DNA from: Gnetum montanum
Lineage: Eukaryota; Streptophyta; Gnetopsida; Gnetales; Gnetaceae
DNA length: 49,310 nucleotides
Direction: 5' to 3'
Assembly: GCA_015680685.1 (NCBI GenBank)
Contig: MNCI01037953.1
Location: 1,951,568 to 2,000,877, forward strand
The notes below the pieces were generated by a model. It saw nothing but the letters and a program-made list of their open reading frames with translations, was not told where the DNA came from and did no database searches. A program made the translations under genes and the position numbers. Of the stretch, positions 34,200-44,838 are shown in pieces (positions within the stretch are counted from its first letter, which is position 1; each line of letters begins with the position of its first letter).

Positions 34200-35260
34200 A
34201 ATTATCCAAAATAATGTTTTAGATGAAGATCATTAAACAAATAGTTTAACACTTGTCCATCTATTGAAGCAAGTTTCAAAGTATTTTTAACCACTTGTTG
34301 CTTAATCATCAATGGCTTAATCCATCTAGCTAAGAAATTTTTAGCTTTATTTTTCCCCTTAACTTTCTATAATAAACCCAAGTCTCCTTCTATAAATTCC
34401 TTTTCTCTCACTTAGCGATCAAACCATCTCTTCATTAATATTGCATTATGTAAAAGCTTATTTCAAGCTTCATCAATTTTAGCTTCTCTTTTTAATAATA
34501 AAGCCATTATGACACATTTCTTATTTGATTATGGACTATAATTTTCCATGAATTCTACTACCAAATATGTACATGTGTTAGTTATTCAAGAATTAATCCC
34601 ATAAAATAAATTGAATGGTGTAGTCTCTATAGATATTTTGATTCTAATCCTATTAGTCCAAAGGACTCCCTGTAATAATTCATGCCATCTTCCTATATGA
34701 TTATCCATTGAGTGCTTGATATAAGAGATCAAATTCTTATTAGTGGACTTAGTTAGACCATTTCCTTGCACATAATAATTAGAGGATGAAAAGAGAAAGA
34801 TTAATTTTTTTTGACATTCATCTTACAAACTCAGATGACTAGAAAGCCATGCATCTAAAACTAATTTATGATGTATTGTTCAAGGAACTGAATAATGTCA
34901 TAAGATGTACCTCTTCTTAGCACTTTTTCTTCTAGCCACTTAGTAAAATAATCAATAGCTATCAACATAAATCTATATCCTAATTTAGATGGATTAATAG
35001 CTCCTATAAAATCCAATCCCCACCTTTGAAAAGGCCTACCTATCATTATTGGTTTTAGTGGAGCATTAGTGCTTTTTAGCTTTGGCCCATGAACTTGATA
35101 CTTATGGAAAGTTAAAATTTTATCTTGCATATCTTTGAACATACTGAGCAAGTAGAATCCATATCTCAATATATGTTCTATAGTGGTCATACGAGATTCA
35201 TAATACAAGCCTTCATGATTATGAAATTTCTTCAGAATTTCTTCAATTTTTTGTTTTGAT
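34200..35260 (-). pseudogene. Integrase relic of element E, catalytic Glu to Lys
   Basis: Right to left: the zinc region begins HNHEGLYYESRMTTIEHI, with the two Cys ligands lost (LTFHKYQVHG). The first catalytic Asp is in QRWGLDFIGAINPS, followed by FMLIAIDYFTKWLEEKVLRR. The second Asp block is unrecognisable after 34861. The last block, GNGLTKSTNKNLI, has Lys (34748-34750) where Glu is expected. A C-terminal VREKEFIEGDLGLL segment and KNTLKLASIDGQ end it near 34200. The sequence style is that of the Tat-like Ty3/gypsy branch. Confidence 0.75.
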
Positions 35261-35539
35261 GTACATTTCAGAAAAATAATTTTGAAATATTTTCTATATA
35301 GAATTCCTTGAGTTTAAATGTACTTTTTTTCCTTGGTTATGAAATCTCTTTCTTTACTTGTTGATAGATTCTTAGGAATTTCTCAACTAATAAGAAGACT
35401 TACTATGTCATTGTACCAATTTGCAATTTCAAGAAGGGCTACCAATTCTTGCCCAGATTCTTTTACCATCATTCTAGTTAATCCCATATTCTTAATTATC
35501 CTACATGTTTCTAGAGTAAACCTAAACTATTAAATCTTG

Positions 35540-36000
35540 ATTATTTAATTGGCTCTTTTGAGTCCAGTTTCATTCTGTGATAAGAACTATCTTATGGCCA
35601 TCTCTATAGTTATAATATGAACCATAATGCTTTGCAAATAATACTTAAAATGTCCCAATGTTTTAATCGTGGTGAATGCCTATTTTTCCAATTCTAAATA
35701 ATTTATTTTAGCTCCTTGTAATTGATAACTAAAAAATTTGATTGACTTTTCTTCTATTCCATCTTTTGGTATCAATAATTTAGCTAGTGAATTCGTTGAA
35801 GAAAAAGCATATAACTAGAAATCTCCTCTCAATTTTGATTTCACTAGATCAAAAGCTTTTAATATGGCTCTCTTTATTTGGTTCAAAGCCTCAAGTGACT
35901 CTTTATTTTAGCTTAAGAGTTAATAAGAAAGGAGAAGCATCTTTGTCAGCCACAACATGTGTTTTTCTAATAGATTTATCATTGTTATAAATATAGCTTG
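35540..36000 (-). pseudogene. RNase H relic of element E (protease and RT missing)
   Basis: The minus strand shows LYAFSSTNSLAKLLIPK, IKFFSYQLQGAKINYLELEK, AFTTIKTLGHFKYYLQS and VHIITI, the pattern of the RNase H end of a gypsy polyprotein (tether, then Y..E.E..A.......RHYL). Upstream, gag ends near 36080 with under 100 bases between, so protease and almost all of RT have been deleted. Confidence 0.6.
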
Positions 36001-36079
36001 TAGTAACATCACTAACTTTCTTCTTATTATTAATTTATTTTAAAATTATTTCAGATTACACTTCTAATTAAATCAATTG

Positions 36080-37559
36080 TTATAGGTTAATATTAGATTT
36101 AATCCTTTTTAGATCTTTGATTATGTCATACTTTCCTTACTGTAAGATCCTAACTTCCTAAATATTCTAGGGAGAGGATCTTGATGATCTTATTCATTCA
36201 ATTGATATTTTCATTTCATTTATATTTTTCTTCAAAAATTGTACATTTCCCATTACGTTTAGGTATTATATTTGGACATCTAGATGTAGTCATTCTTTTT
36301 TTTTAACACTTAAGTCCATATCTAAGGTCCTCATTATTATTGAAATCGTCATTAGATGAGTTTCCTAATTTTGAACCTTTAGAAGTTTTGTCACTAGATG
36401 GCATTTATAAGTAATGTACACTTGGATGTGTTAATTCTTTAAACTTCTCTTCAAATTCTATTATGTTTGAATCAACCAAGGCTTCCTTTTCTTCAGTATT
36501 CTCAAATTCAGCTTTGACATTTCATTTCCTACCTTCTGTAATTTTCACTTTTGACATAGCCTTTTCTAGGTTGATAATTTTTTTGGACATTTATTTTAAA
36601 AGTTTATGTTTATCTAATTCTTCATTTTGGAACTCTATGGAATCACTAATTAAAGGTAATGTCTTGGATTAAGTTAAATTTTGGAAAGGAAACAGTCCTT
36701 TTTGAGGCTCTTTCAGAAAAGGATGTATGTTATATGGGATTAAATTTAATTGTCTTTCTAATTCTATAGCTTTACTATAAAGGTTTTCTAAAGTATTAAC
36801 AGTTTGAGTTCTATGTAACAAAAGTAATATTCTTGGATCTATAGTACTTAAATATGTATCCTTTAAAACATGATTACTTGATCATAATTGGTTTTGGAAT
36901 AAGACACATACTCTTTGAAATTTTATGTTGAATTCTCTTATTGAGTCATTATTTCCCTATTTTATTTGAACTAGGTCACTATATAGCTAATTTTTCTTAA
37001 TTTGATTACCAAATTGGATCTTAAATAAGTCTTTCGTATCATACCAACTTGTGATACTATTATTTGATAAGTTTGAATACCAGATTTGAGCCATGTCTCT
37101 AAGCTTATCTATGAACAGTTTGCATGCTTGATCTTGGTGTTGAATATTTGCATGAACAAGAGCTAGCTCAAACAAGTGTAAATATTCCTATGGTAAGTAA
37201 GCTTTATAAAGAATATATTATTCTGGTAGATACCTATATGCTATTTTAGGAATATCATGATAAGCATTGAACATCAAAGGTGTGGATAGTTGAAATGGGT
37301 TAATAGGAAGTGGGTTAGCCATTATTTGTAAACTATGAGTTCTACTAGGTGATTTTGTTTTTAACTTAGCTTTCCTTTTAAAATACAAATCCTTAATTAA
37401 ATATGATATCCTAGCATGTCATGTTTTTATCTTGCTACTTAAATTTCTAATTATAGTTTCAGGTTCCTCCTTTGATGTAGTTAAAGTATTAAGATCAAAT
37501 GTATTTGTTGGACTTTTAAAATCTTCTTGTTTATCTGAGGAATTACTCATGAGCTAAAA
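36080..37559 (-). pseudogene. Gag relic of element E
   Basis: Starts MSNSSDKQEDFKSPTN (37559), about 100 bases from the LTR. The capsid core at 36987-37175 (CKLFIDKLRDMAQIWYSNL, NNSITSWYDTKDLFKIQF) is followed by NNDSIREFNIKFQRVCVLF and DTYLSTIDPRILLLLHR. A Lys/Glu-rich helical segment (MSKKIINLEKAMSKVKITE) near 36510-36590 resembles a coiled coil. Ten or so stops break it. No zinc knuckle is evident. Confidence 0.7.
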
Positions 37560-37661
37560 TAGCTAATCTAATTTTCTTATAACCTACTTTCATCTAATAT
37601 TACCTAATAATATTGAATATGTTTTAACAATAAGAATCCCTCCATCTAGTGCTAATTTAGC

Positions 37662-38294
37662 TGTTGTCAGAAAGGTAGTGACCCCACCATAAGGAAAAGC
37701 CTAAATAACTCATTTTAGGTGATTGCTGGTCTCTAGTTCCACCAAGGTATGGATATCTCCAAATAGCCTCTATTGATTTTTAGTGAGCTAATTATAACTA
37801 AGTATGTCTAATAATAAATATCTATTTATGAAAATAGTAAATATTTCTAAGGAATTATTTGTCTTATGTATGGCTATTGACTATCCCTCATAGCTATATC
37901 TTAGACAATTATATAAATCAAATAGTTCTACTTCAAGCCTAGTTTTAAATATTGTATAAAATACATATATAATGAATGAATGGTTTTATAAGAAATTTCA
38001 ATCTTAAATTTCAAGTTATTTTTTATCTAACTTCCCAATGTTAACCCATAAAAGTTTTGCTTAACAAAGTAGGAGACTAAGGTAAAGAAATTATTAGAAA
38101 AGCTCAAAATTGTATAAAGATGAAAATATTTCCTATGTTAAGTTGATTCAGATTTGACACTTATAGAAGCTATTCCATTTAACCAAAATAACAGAAACAT
38201 GTTAAACCTCCATTCAAAAAGAAAATAGTATACTCCAAAACTAGCAATCCTTTCATATGTAGTAATGTAATATTTAAGCCAAGAAAAAAAAAGC
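37662..38294 (-). repeat. Right LTR copy of element E, first part
   Basis: Begins TGTTGTCAG and matches the left LTR from its start; broken at 38294 by element D and resumed at 44433. No standard primer site is readable just inside it (minus strand GCTAAATTAGCACTAG), which is unusual. Confidence 0.75.
38290..38294. repeat. Target-site duplication AAAGC (element D), left copy
   Basis: AAAGC precedes the 5' LTR; AAAGC recurs at 44433-44437 directly after the 3' LTR. The uninterrupted paralogue at 31812-31855 shows the empty-site context (aagccaagaaaaa ... ccatttaactagaaattata). Confidence 0.95.
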
Positions 38295-38326
38295 TAATGA
38301 ATCGTGGTTTGTCAAGTGTTGATATT

Positions 38327-38396
38327 GGACCCTTAACATCGGACCCTTGACATCAAACCCTTGATATCAAAACCTCAATATCAGACCCTCAATATC
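38327..38396 (+). repeat. 14-bp repeat upstream of the LTR TATA box, five copies
   Basis: Five consecutive units of the type ggacccttgatatc (the later ones degenerate). The 3' LTR of the same element has only three units at 43567-43608. Confidence 0.9.
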
Positions 38397-38462
38397 AAGT
38401 ATGCGATATCGCAGCCTAGATAATGATATCAGATATACAGTATCGCGATTCCTACGTAAGCC

Positions 38463-38469
38463 TATAAAT
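38463..38469 (+). promoter_or_regulatory. TATA box of element D 5' LTR
   Basis: TATAAAT in cctataaatacacctttgg, downstream of the 14-bp repeats and GATATC words; conserved in the 3' LTR at 43675. Confidence 0.65.
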
Positions 38470-39218
38470 ACACCTTTGGGCACACAGGAAGGGGTGTGAG
38501 AGTCAGTAGGTGTAAGTGTAGAGTCTTTTTATTTATTTATAGTTCATCTCAACTCTTTCCCTAGTGCATGCTTGTAGTGTGATGATTGTAATTGTAAAGA
38601 ACCTTTATTTAAGTGTAATGTACTTGGACACGCACATGACCAGCAATAAAGATCAAGATTACTTCATCATTGAAGCCTTCACTTAGCTCTTAATTACTTT
38701 AATTATTAATTTTTATTTACTATTACCTTTAGTTAATATTTACTTTCTTTTCATTTATAGTTCATGTTGTTAATGTGGAATGAGTACAACTTAATCACGA
38801 GCATTTAAGTATGACTACTTGGTAACCTAATAGCATATCTAGGAGCACTCAAGTAATATACGCTTGGTAATCCTAGAAGTGGTACATGAGGTCCAAGATG
38901 TATACGAATGATTAATGATAGATGCTCATTACACTTAGGCTAGCTTAGATTCTCTTCTCTCATTCCCTCTTAGTTTAAAAAAAGTTATTTTCCATTACCT
39001 CTAGGAGTAGCACTAGTTTAGGACCACATCATACACCTCACTTTGGACTAAACCATATGTGACAAAGCAAATACTAGTCTAGGTGGGAAGATAGTGAATT
39101 TTGATCAACGTGTAACTATCTAGATACCACAAATAGCTCATCTTCAGAGTTTGACCAGATCGTGCGTGAACGCTCATATTCGTATGGTTGAGTGTAGGGA
39201 TACCTTGCGACTCATCAT

Positions 39219-39236
39219 TGGCGTCGTTGCCGGGGA
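39219..39236 (+). other. Primer binding site, tRNA-Asp, element D
   Basis: TGGCGTCGTTGCCGGGGA, one C-to-T change from the tRNA-Asp 3' complement, one base inside the LTR. Confidence 0.95.
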
Positions 39237-39350
39237 CGATGCTAGTTATTTAGATTAGTTATTTCATAAAAGATCGTTGTAAGAAAGTATTGACAATACA
39301 TCTCTTAGAAAAGAAATTAATTTCAATTAAGTCACACAAAATTCACAACA

Positions 39351-41517
39351 ATGTCTCTCTCACAAGATTATGATAATGCAACAACTAGTGAGGCAATTTA
39401 TTGGAGAACCAACGAAGAAGTTTAGAGTACTCAATCTTATGCAAGAGTTTCATATGTTCATAAACATGCCAATGATCTCAAGGACTTTTTTCATCCAACG
39501 TAGACACCTCTAGTGAAGATGGGACATCCCCAAGAATGGATGACTATTTCTTAAGGGGTTGGCATAGAAATAAAAAATTGAACCCACGGGCAAAGTCAAG
39601 AACGCCAACATGAACAAAGACAACATCACCTCAACTCACAAAATTATAACCTACTTAGTGATGATGAATCCTTGCTAGTCACTAAGAGCCTAATGTATAT
39701 ACAAGAGGTTGTTCAAATATCCCATAGGCATTGTAAGGAAATTCATCTACCCAGGCTTGATTTAAACAACTTTTCCAAATTTTTAGGAGGCTATGATTTA
39801 GATCTACAACATCATTTACAAGCCTTCCATGATGCTTGTGTATGGAAAAATATTGATAATGGGTGGAAAAAAATTAAGCTCTTTCCTATGACACTCGTTG
39901 GCCAACCAAAAGTATGGTACAGGTCCTTAAGACCAAAATCAATTCATTGTTGGCCAACAATGGTAGAACTCTTTAATGAAAGATATCAAACCTATGCAAG
40001 AGTGTCAGCCTTGAGGAGACAAATACAAGAGTGGAAAAAAGCACAACATGAACCCTTGGACATGGCATTAGAAAGATATTATTCTTTGTTAAACAAATGC
40101 CCAGGCCATGGGTTTTCTAAGGAAAGGCTAATGTACCACATCATGGATGGGCTCTGCAATGAGACAAGGGAGACCCTAGGGATGTATGACCCAGGTCAAC
40201 TATATGAGCTACAAACCCATTAATTCCAAGAGCTTATTAAGTGGGTAGCAAAATAAGAAGGAGAAATGACTAAGTGGGAGAATGTTGAAAGTTCTCAATG
40301 GGACCAAAATCTTGGATTAGCAAAGGTCCATAATCATGAAGAGGAGAAATCAACTCACCTCAAGGAGGTGGAATCATCTTTGCCAATACTACAATCACTA
40401 GATGAAATTGAGGTAAAGGTCAATAAGATGATGGAATTGATACATGAAAAATTTGGAGAATATGACAACACTATTAGAGGTAGAACCATGATGAACCAAG
40501 AAGCAGGATAGAACACCCTTAGACAATCAGAAAGAAGGGTTGAAGAGAATAAGAACTCAACTGCTAGTCATATGTATCAATGTAACATTTTTCTATACGA
40601 TCATCCCAAAGTTCAATGTTTGATCTTGTCACATTTATATGAGCATTGGGGAAGAATGTTACATCCAGAGTTCATGCAAAAATACTATGTTAAATCATAG
40701 TGACAAAAATCCAAATCATGAGGGAGTTCACCCCCAAACTGGTTACATCCTTCATATCATCCGAACGCAAGTGCTTATTAGGTTTAGCATCCTATTTTCC
40801 CAACTAGGTAAACATCCTCTATCTCACCACATCATTATCATTCTTTTAAATACTATCAACTCATGTCCTCTCCCACAAGATCACCACCTCATGTTCCTTA
40901 TACTTATCCTTACCCTCAATATTTGCATCCTTCACCTCCTTCTACATTGCCACCAATAGTACCAAAAGGTTTTGCACCATAGCATCAACCCACAAATGTT
41001 ACTTGTGCTACTACTATCAACCACAGTGGGAATCCTCCACAACATCGAAGGTGTCCCTTCTTTAGACATGATCGTAGAAAGGGATAGCACAGTTCCGAGA
41101 CCACTACATTCTACCACTCAACACAAGTTCAACACTATGATGCATCTTTCTTCTCAAACCCAATGTCTCATGTTACCTTATTAGGACGACCAATCAATAC
41201 TCCAACAACCATGTGGCCCAATGAATATAGCCACGTAGGGAGACATATTGATCCTTGCATACCATCTTACGGTCACGGGTGCCATAGTGGATCAACTCCT
41301 TATCAATTAACCACATCTTATAACTTTCCCCACTATGTCAACTTTAATCGTGTGTGAACCCCAATTTGGGTATATTCCAACCACCACATCCAAAGACACC
41401 CAATGGTTTGGATATGACCAGGTCCCAATAGTTCCAAAATACATGGATCCAAACCTTCCATTTATTAATTATCACAATGATCAAAAGTTTAGATATGGGG
41501 AATATCCTCCACTCTAA
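39351..41517 (+). pseudogene. Gag of element D, fairly well preserved
   Basis: Starts MSLSQDYDNATTSEAIYW. After early stops (one at a former Trp near 39424) the capsid core is open over 183 codons (39672-40223): EIHLPRLDLNNFSKFLGGYD, AFHDACVWKNIDNGWKKIKL, FPMTLVGQPKVWYRSL, FNERYQTYARVSALRRQIQE, MDGLCNETRETLGMYD. A second open piece (40266-40511) is Lys/Glu-rich. The zinc-knuckle region has decayed (YQCNIFLYDHPKVQC; one Cys is Phe). A Pro/His/Tyr-rich tail ends YGEYPPL at 41517. It aligns with the gags of A and B. Confidence 0.85.
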
Positions 41518-42920
41518 CAAGTAGAATTAATAAATATTTTTCATTTTCTTCAATTTTACAATTTTTTGTTTTCCAATTTTTCATCTTTCAATTTTTTGTT
41601 TTATCTTTTTATTTGTTGTTTTATCTTTTTGAGGGTAATCTCATCGGCAAATAAAATACTCATGTGACTTGTTGACTGAGGTGTTGTTCTATGCTATCAA
41701 GTCTCAGGTGACTAATTATTTAGACAGAAAGCCCACAACATCCACCCACCCATTCTATTAATAAGAGGTTCTACTCTAGGAATGATGATATTCTTGTCAT
41801 CATGAAAACTTAAAAGTAATTTTGTGCTCATTGTGCCCAGAGCGAAGAATGATGGACTAAGAAGGAATGGATAGGGTGTAACATTAAGGGGAGTTGTGGA
41901 TTGTCTTTGGTGACATCTGTAGGAGTTATCATGCAACCTGGTTGTACTAAGATCCTTGTAGATCTAACGATAATGGAAGTAAGAGAAATAAAGGCACTTA
42001 ATAAAGAAATATAATGCTATTCTAGGGGTTCCCACTGGAAAGACATGCATCCATGCCTGAAGGTAGGTGGCTTCTCTAGATTACGCATCAATTAAAAAAG
42101 AAAGAAAGAAAAGATAGAGTGTGTGACAAAGCAGTCAAGAAAAAAGCATGCTGCAAAGAAATTCCAAATCACTCCTCCCTTTCACAAAATGCCAAGTGAT
42201 TGTATGCCTTGTTGTCATGATGCTCTTATGGTTGTCCATCATTGGACGAACAATGCGATGTCACTCATAGAAGGAATGGACTTGGTCTTGATTTTGGACT
42301 GATGGGCTAATGACACATTAATCACGTGCTACACTCAAGATTCATTGTGCCCTAGGTTAGTTACCTCATGTCCCAATCTCTATAATCCCTTCTACAATTT
42401 GCCTCATCTCGCTATTCATGTATTTGTGACTTGTGTCTTGTGTAGCATTGAATGCATACCTCATCACAGTGGTATTTAATATGTGTATATTTTGTTGCAT
42501 CGATGTAGATTACATTTAACCCTTCTAGTACCTACAAACATTTTAAGGTGTGGTTACATAAGGGCATTATAGGTTGGAACCTACTTTGGGGAGGATCCAC
42601 TTGTGTGACTTTTGTAATTTGTACTGGTTGCACACCACCACATCATTTTATATCCTTCGAGTACTTCATTACCAAATCTATTCTTTCCTTTGTCATCATT
42701 TTATCAAACGTTCCTCAAAACCATTACATGTCCTTCTATGTGTCACTTAAAAAATCAGGTCTCACATTAAACTTTTAGGGCAACTTCCTTGAAAAAATTT
42801 CTAACTCTAAAATCACACTAAGTAAAGAATTCAAAATTTATTAAAGGCATTGAGTAAGGTATGAAATAATTGAACTTCTTTCAATAACCTTACTAACAAT
42901 TGATCTTTTTGTGATTATAG
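41518..42920 (+). other. Non-coding internal region of element D, pol absent
   Basis: No protease, RT, RNase H or integrase motif in any frame between the gag end and 42920. T-rich spacer at 41530-41640. The element is therefore gag-only. Confidence 0.7.
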
Positions 42921-43400
42921 ATGGCCCCTAAAAGAGGACAACAAGGAGGACCTTCTTAAGGTGCAACTAAATGCCCAGGGGGAGCCAAAGGCCAAGGACC
43001 TCATGCAAAACATGTAGAGCAGGAGGTGCAATCATCTAGCATCCATCAGGGAACTCCTATCATTGCATAATTTGGCCAAGAAAAAGGTGGAGAGGTCAAG
43101 GCCTGAGCCTATGAAGAGGAATGATGGCTATTTGCAGCATGACATGTTACAACAAATCAAGTGTTCCCACAGCTGCCGTGTTTATGGGAAGTGCCAACTC
43201 CATAAAACATTGGAACATTAGCATGGATAGCTCATAATCCTCAAAGAGAAGAGGAGAAATGTTAGGCGCTTCTTCAATGGTAGCAATCTCAGAAGCCTGG
43301 AGCGTAGGACAAAGGAAAGGCATCCATGGAGGAGCCACCACAACTGGGAACCCCATGAGTTCCATAAGTTTTGTATTTTGTGACTATGTACAAATTTATT
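42921..43400 (+). pseudogene. Relic of a second small ORF in element D
   Basis: ATG at 42921 starts MAPKRGQQGGPS, then a stop; the frame continues ATKCPGGAKGQGPHAKH and VQSSSIHQGTPI with more stops. Basic and Gly/Gln/Pro-rich at the start. The position after gag and before the 3' LTR matches where Athila-group elements carry an additional ORF; identity is not recognised. Confidence 0.4.
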
Positions 43401-43523
43401 TTAATCCCACATTACGGCATGAAATAGTCCATGGTCATTCAATAATCTCATACCTATCCCTTATTTATAATTGAATGAACTTGTTCCTCACTTTCTTTGA
43501 CTCGAGGACAAGTTGTTATTTAG

Positions 43524-43534
43524 TCATGCTGGTA
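43524..43534 (+). other. Decayed polypurine tract of element D
   Basis: gtcatgctggta precedes TGATGAATC; compare gtcatgggggta in element B. The upstream words (tttgactcgaggacaagttg) also match 48701-48740 in reverse. Confidence 0.6.
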
Positions 43535-44432
43535 TGATGAATCATGGTTTGTCAAGTGCTGACATTGGACCCTTGACATCGGACCCTTGATATCAGACCC
43601 TTGATATCAGGTACGTGATATCATGGCCTAAATAATGATATCAGATACATGATATCGTGATTCCTGTGTAAGCCTATAAAAACACCTTTGGGCACATAGG
43701 AAGGGGTGTGAGAGTTAGTAGGTGTAAGTGCAGAGTCTTTTTATTTATTTATAGTTCATCTCAACTCTTTCCCTAGTGCATGCCCGTAGTGTGATGATTG
43801 TAATTGTACAGAACCTTTATTCAAGTGTGATGTACTTGGACATGCACATGATCAGCAATAAAGATCGAGATTACTTCATCATTGCAGCATCCACTTAGCT
43901 CTTAATTACTTTAATTTTTAATTATTATTTACTATTTCCTTTAGTTAATATTTACTTTTTTTTTTCATTTACAGTTCATGTTGTTAATGGGGAATGAGTA
44001 CGACTTAATCACAAGCATTTAAGTGTGACTACTTGGTAACCCAGTAGTGTATCTAGGAGCGCTCAAGCAATATATGCTTGGTAATCCTAGAAGTAGTACA
44101 CGAGGTCCAAGATATGTATGGATGATTAAGGATGGATTCTCATCCCACTTAGGCTAGCTTAGATTCTCTTCTCTCATTCCCTCTTAGCTTAAAACAAAGT
44201 TATTTTCCATTGCCTCTAGGAGTAGCACTAGTTTAGGACCACATCATACACCTCACTCTGGACTAAACCATACGTGACAAAGAAAATACTAGTCTAGGTG
44301 AGAAGATAGTGAATTGTGATCAACATGTAACTATCTAGATACCACAACTAGCCCATCTATGAAGTTCAACCAGATCATGCGTGAACGCTCGTATTTGTAT
44401 GGTTGAGTGTAGGGGTACCTCATGACTCATCA
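43535..44432 (+). repeat. 3' LTR of element D
   Basis: 898 bp, TGATGAATC to GACTCATCA, followed by the AAAGC target duplication. It has three 14-bp units (43567-43608), TATA at 43675, and conserved U5 end gagtgtaggggtacctc. Confidence 0.95.
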
Positions 44433-44838
44433 AAAGCCATTCAACTAGAAATTATAGCTAAGTGATGAAAGTTAAAAGAGATAAATAGAACTTGTTTTAA
44501 ATAGAACTTATCTCTATTCTCCTTCTAAAAAATTTGCCCTGGGCCTTATATGGTGATCCTTGGCAATTACAATAGCTACAAAATTTAAGGTTGCAACTTC
44601 TTCACATTCTCCTCACATAATTACAAATCATTAGCTAACTATTCTACTTTTTGGTTGATTTTTCCTATTCTTTGAACTTAGAGCTCTTCTATAGCCAATT
44701 ATGAATACAAATTCCCATGATTAAGAAGAACTTTAATAGCTTAATTCATTGAATATGGTTTCGTACTATCAAGCTTCTTAACAACTTCTTCAGTGGTTCT
44801 CTCTCCAAAGCTTGATTTTGCTATAGAATTATTTATCT
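44433..44838 (-). repeat. Right LTR copy of element E, second part
   Basis: Continues the left LTR alignment (catt-caactagaaattatagc to gctatagaattat). Beyond the point where the left copy is broken it probably ends at ttatctcaatca (44838), which in minus orientation gives a TGATTGAG start preceded by GTAGGGGCTACAT, a polypurine-like tract. That end is inferred. Confidence 0.65.

Larger units (their letters stand above)
38295..39217 (+). repeat. 5' LTR of element D
   Basis: 923 bp, TAATGAATCG (TG mutated to TA) to GACTCATCA. It carries five units of a 14-bp repeat (38327-38396), GATATC words, and a TATA box at 38463 (cctataaatacacc). It matches 43535-44432. Confidence 0.95.
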
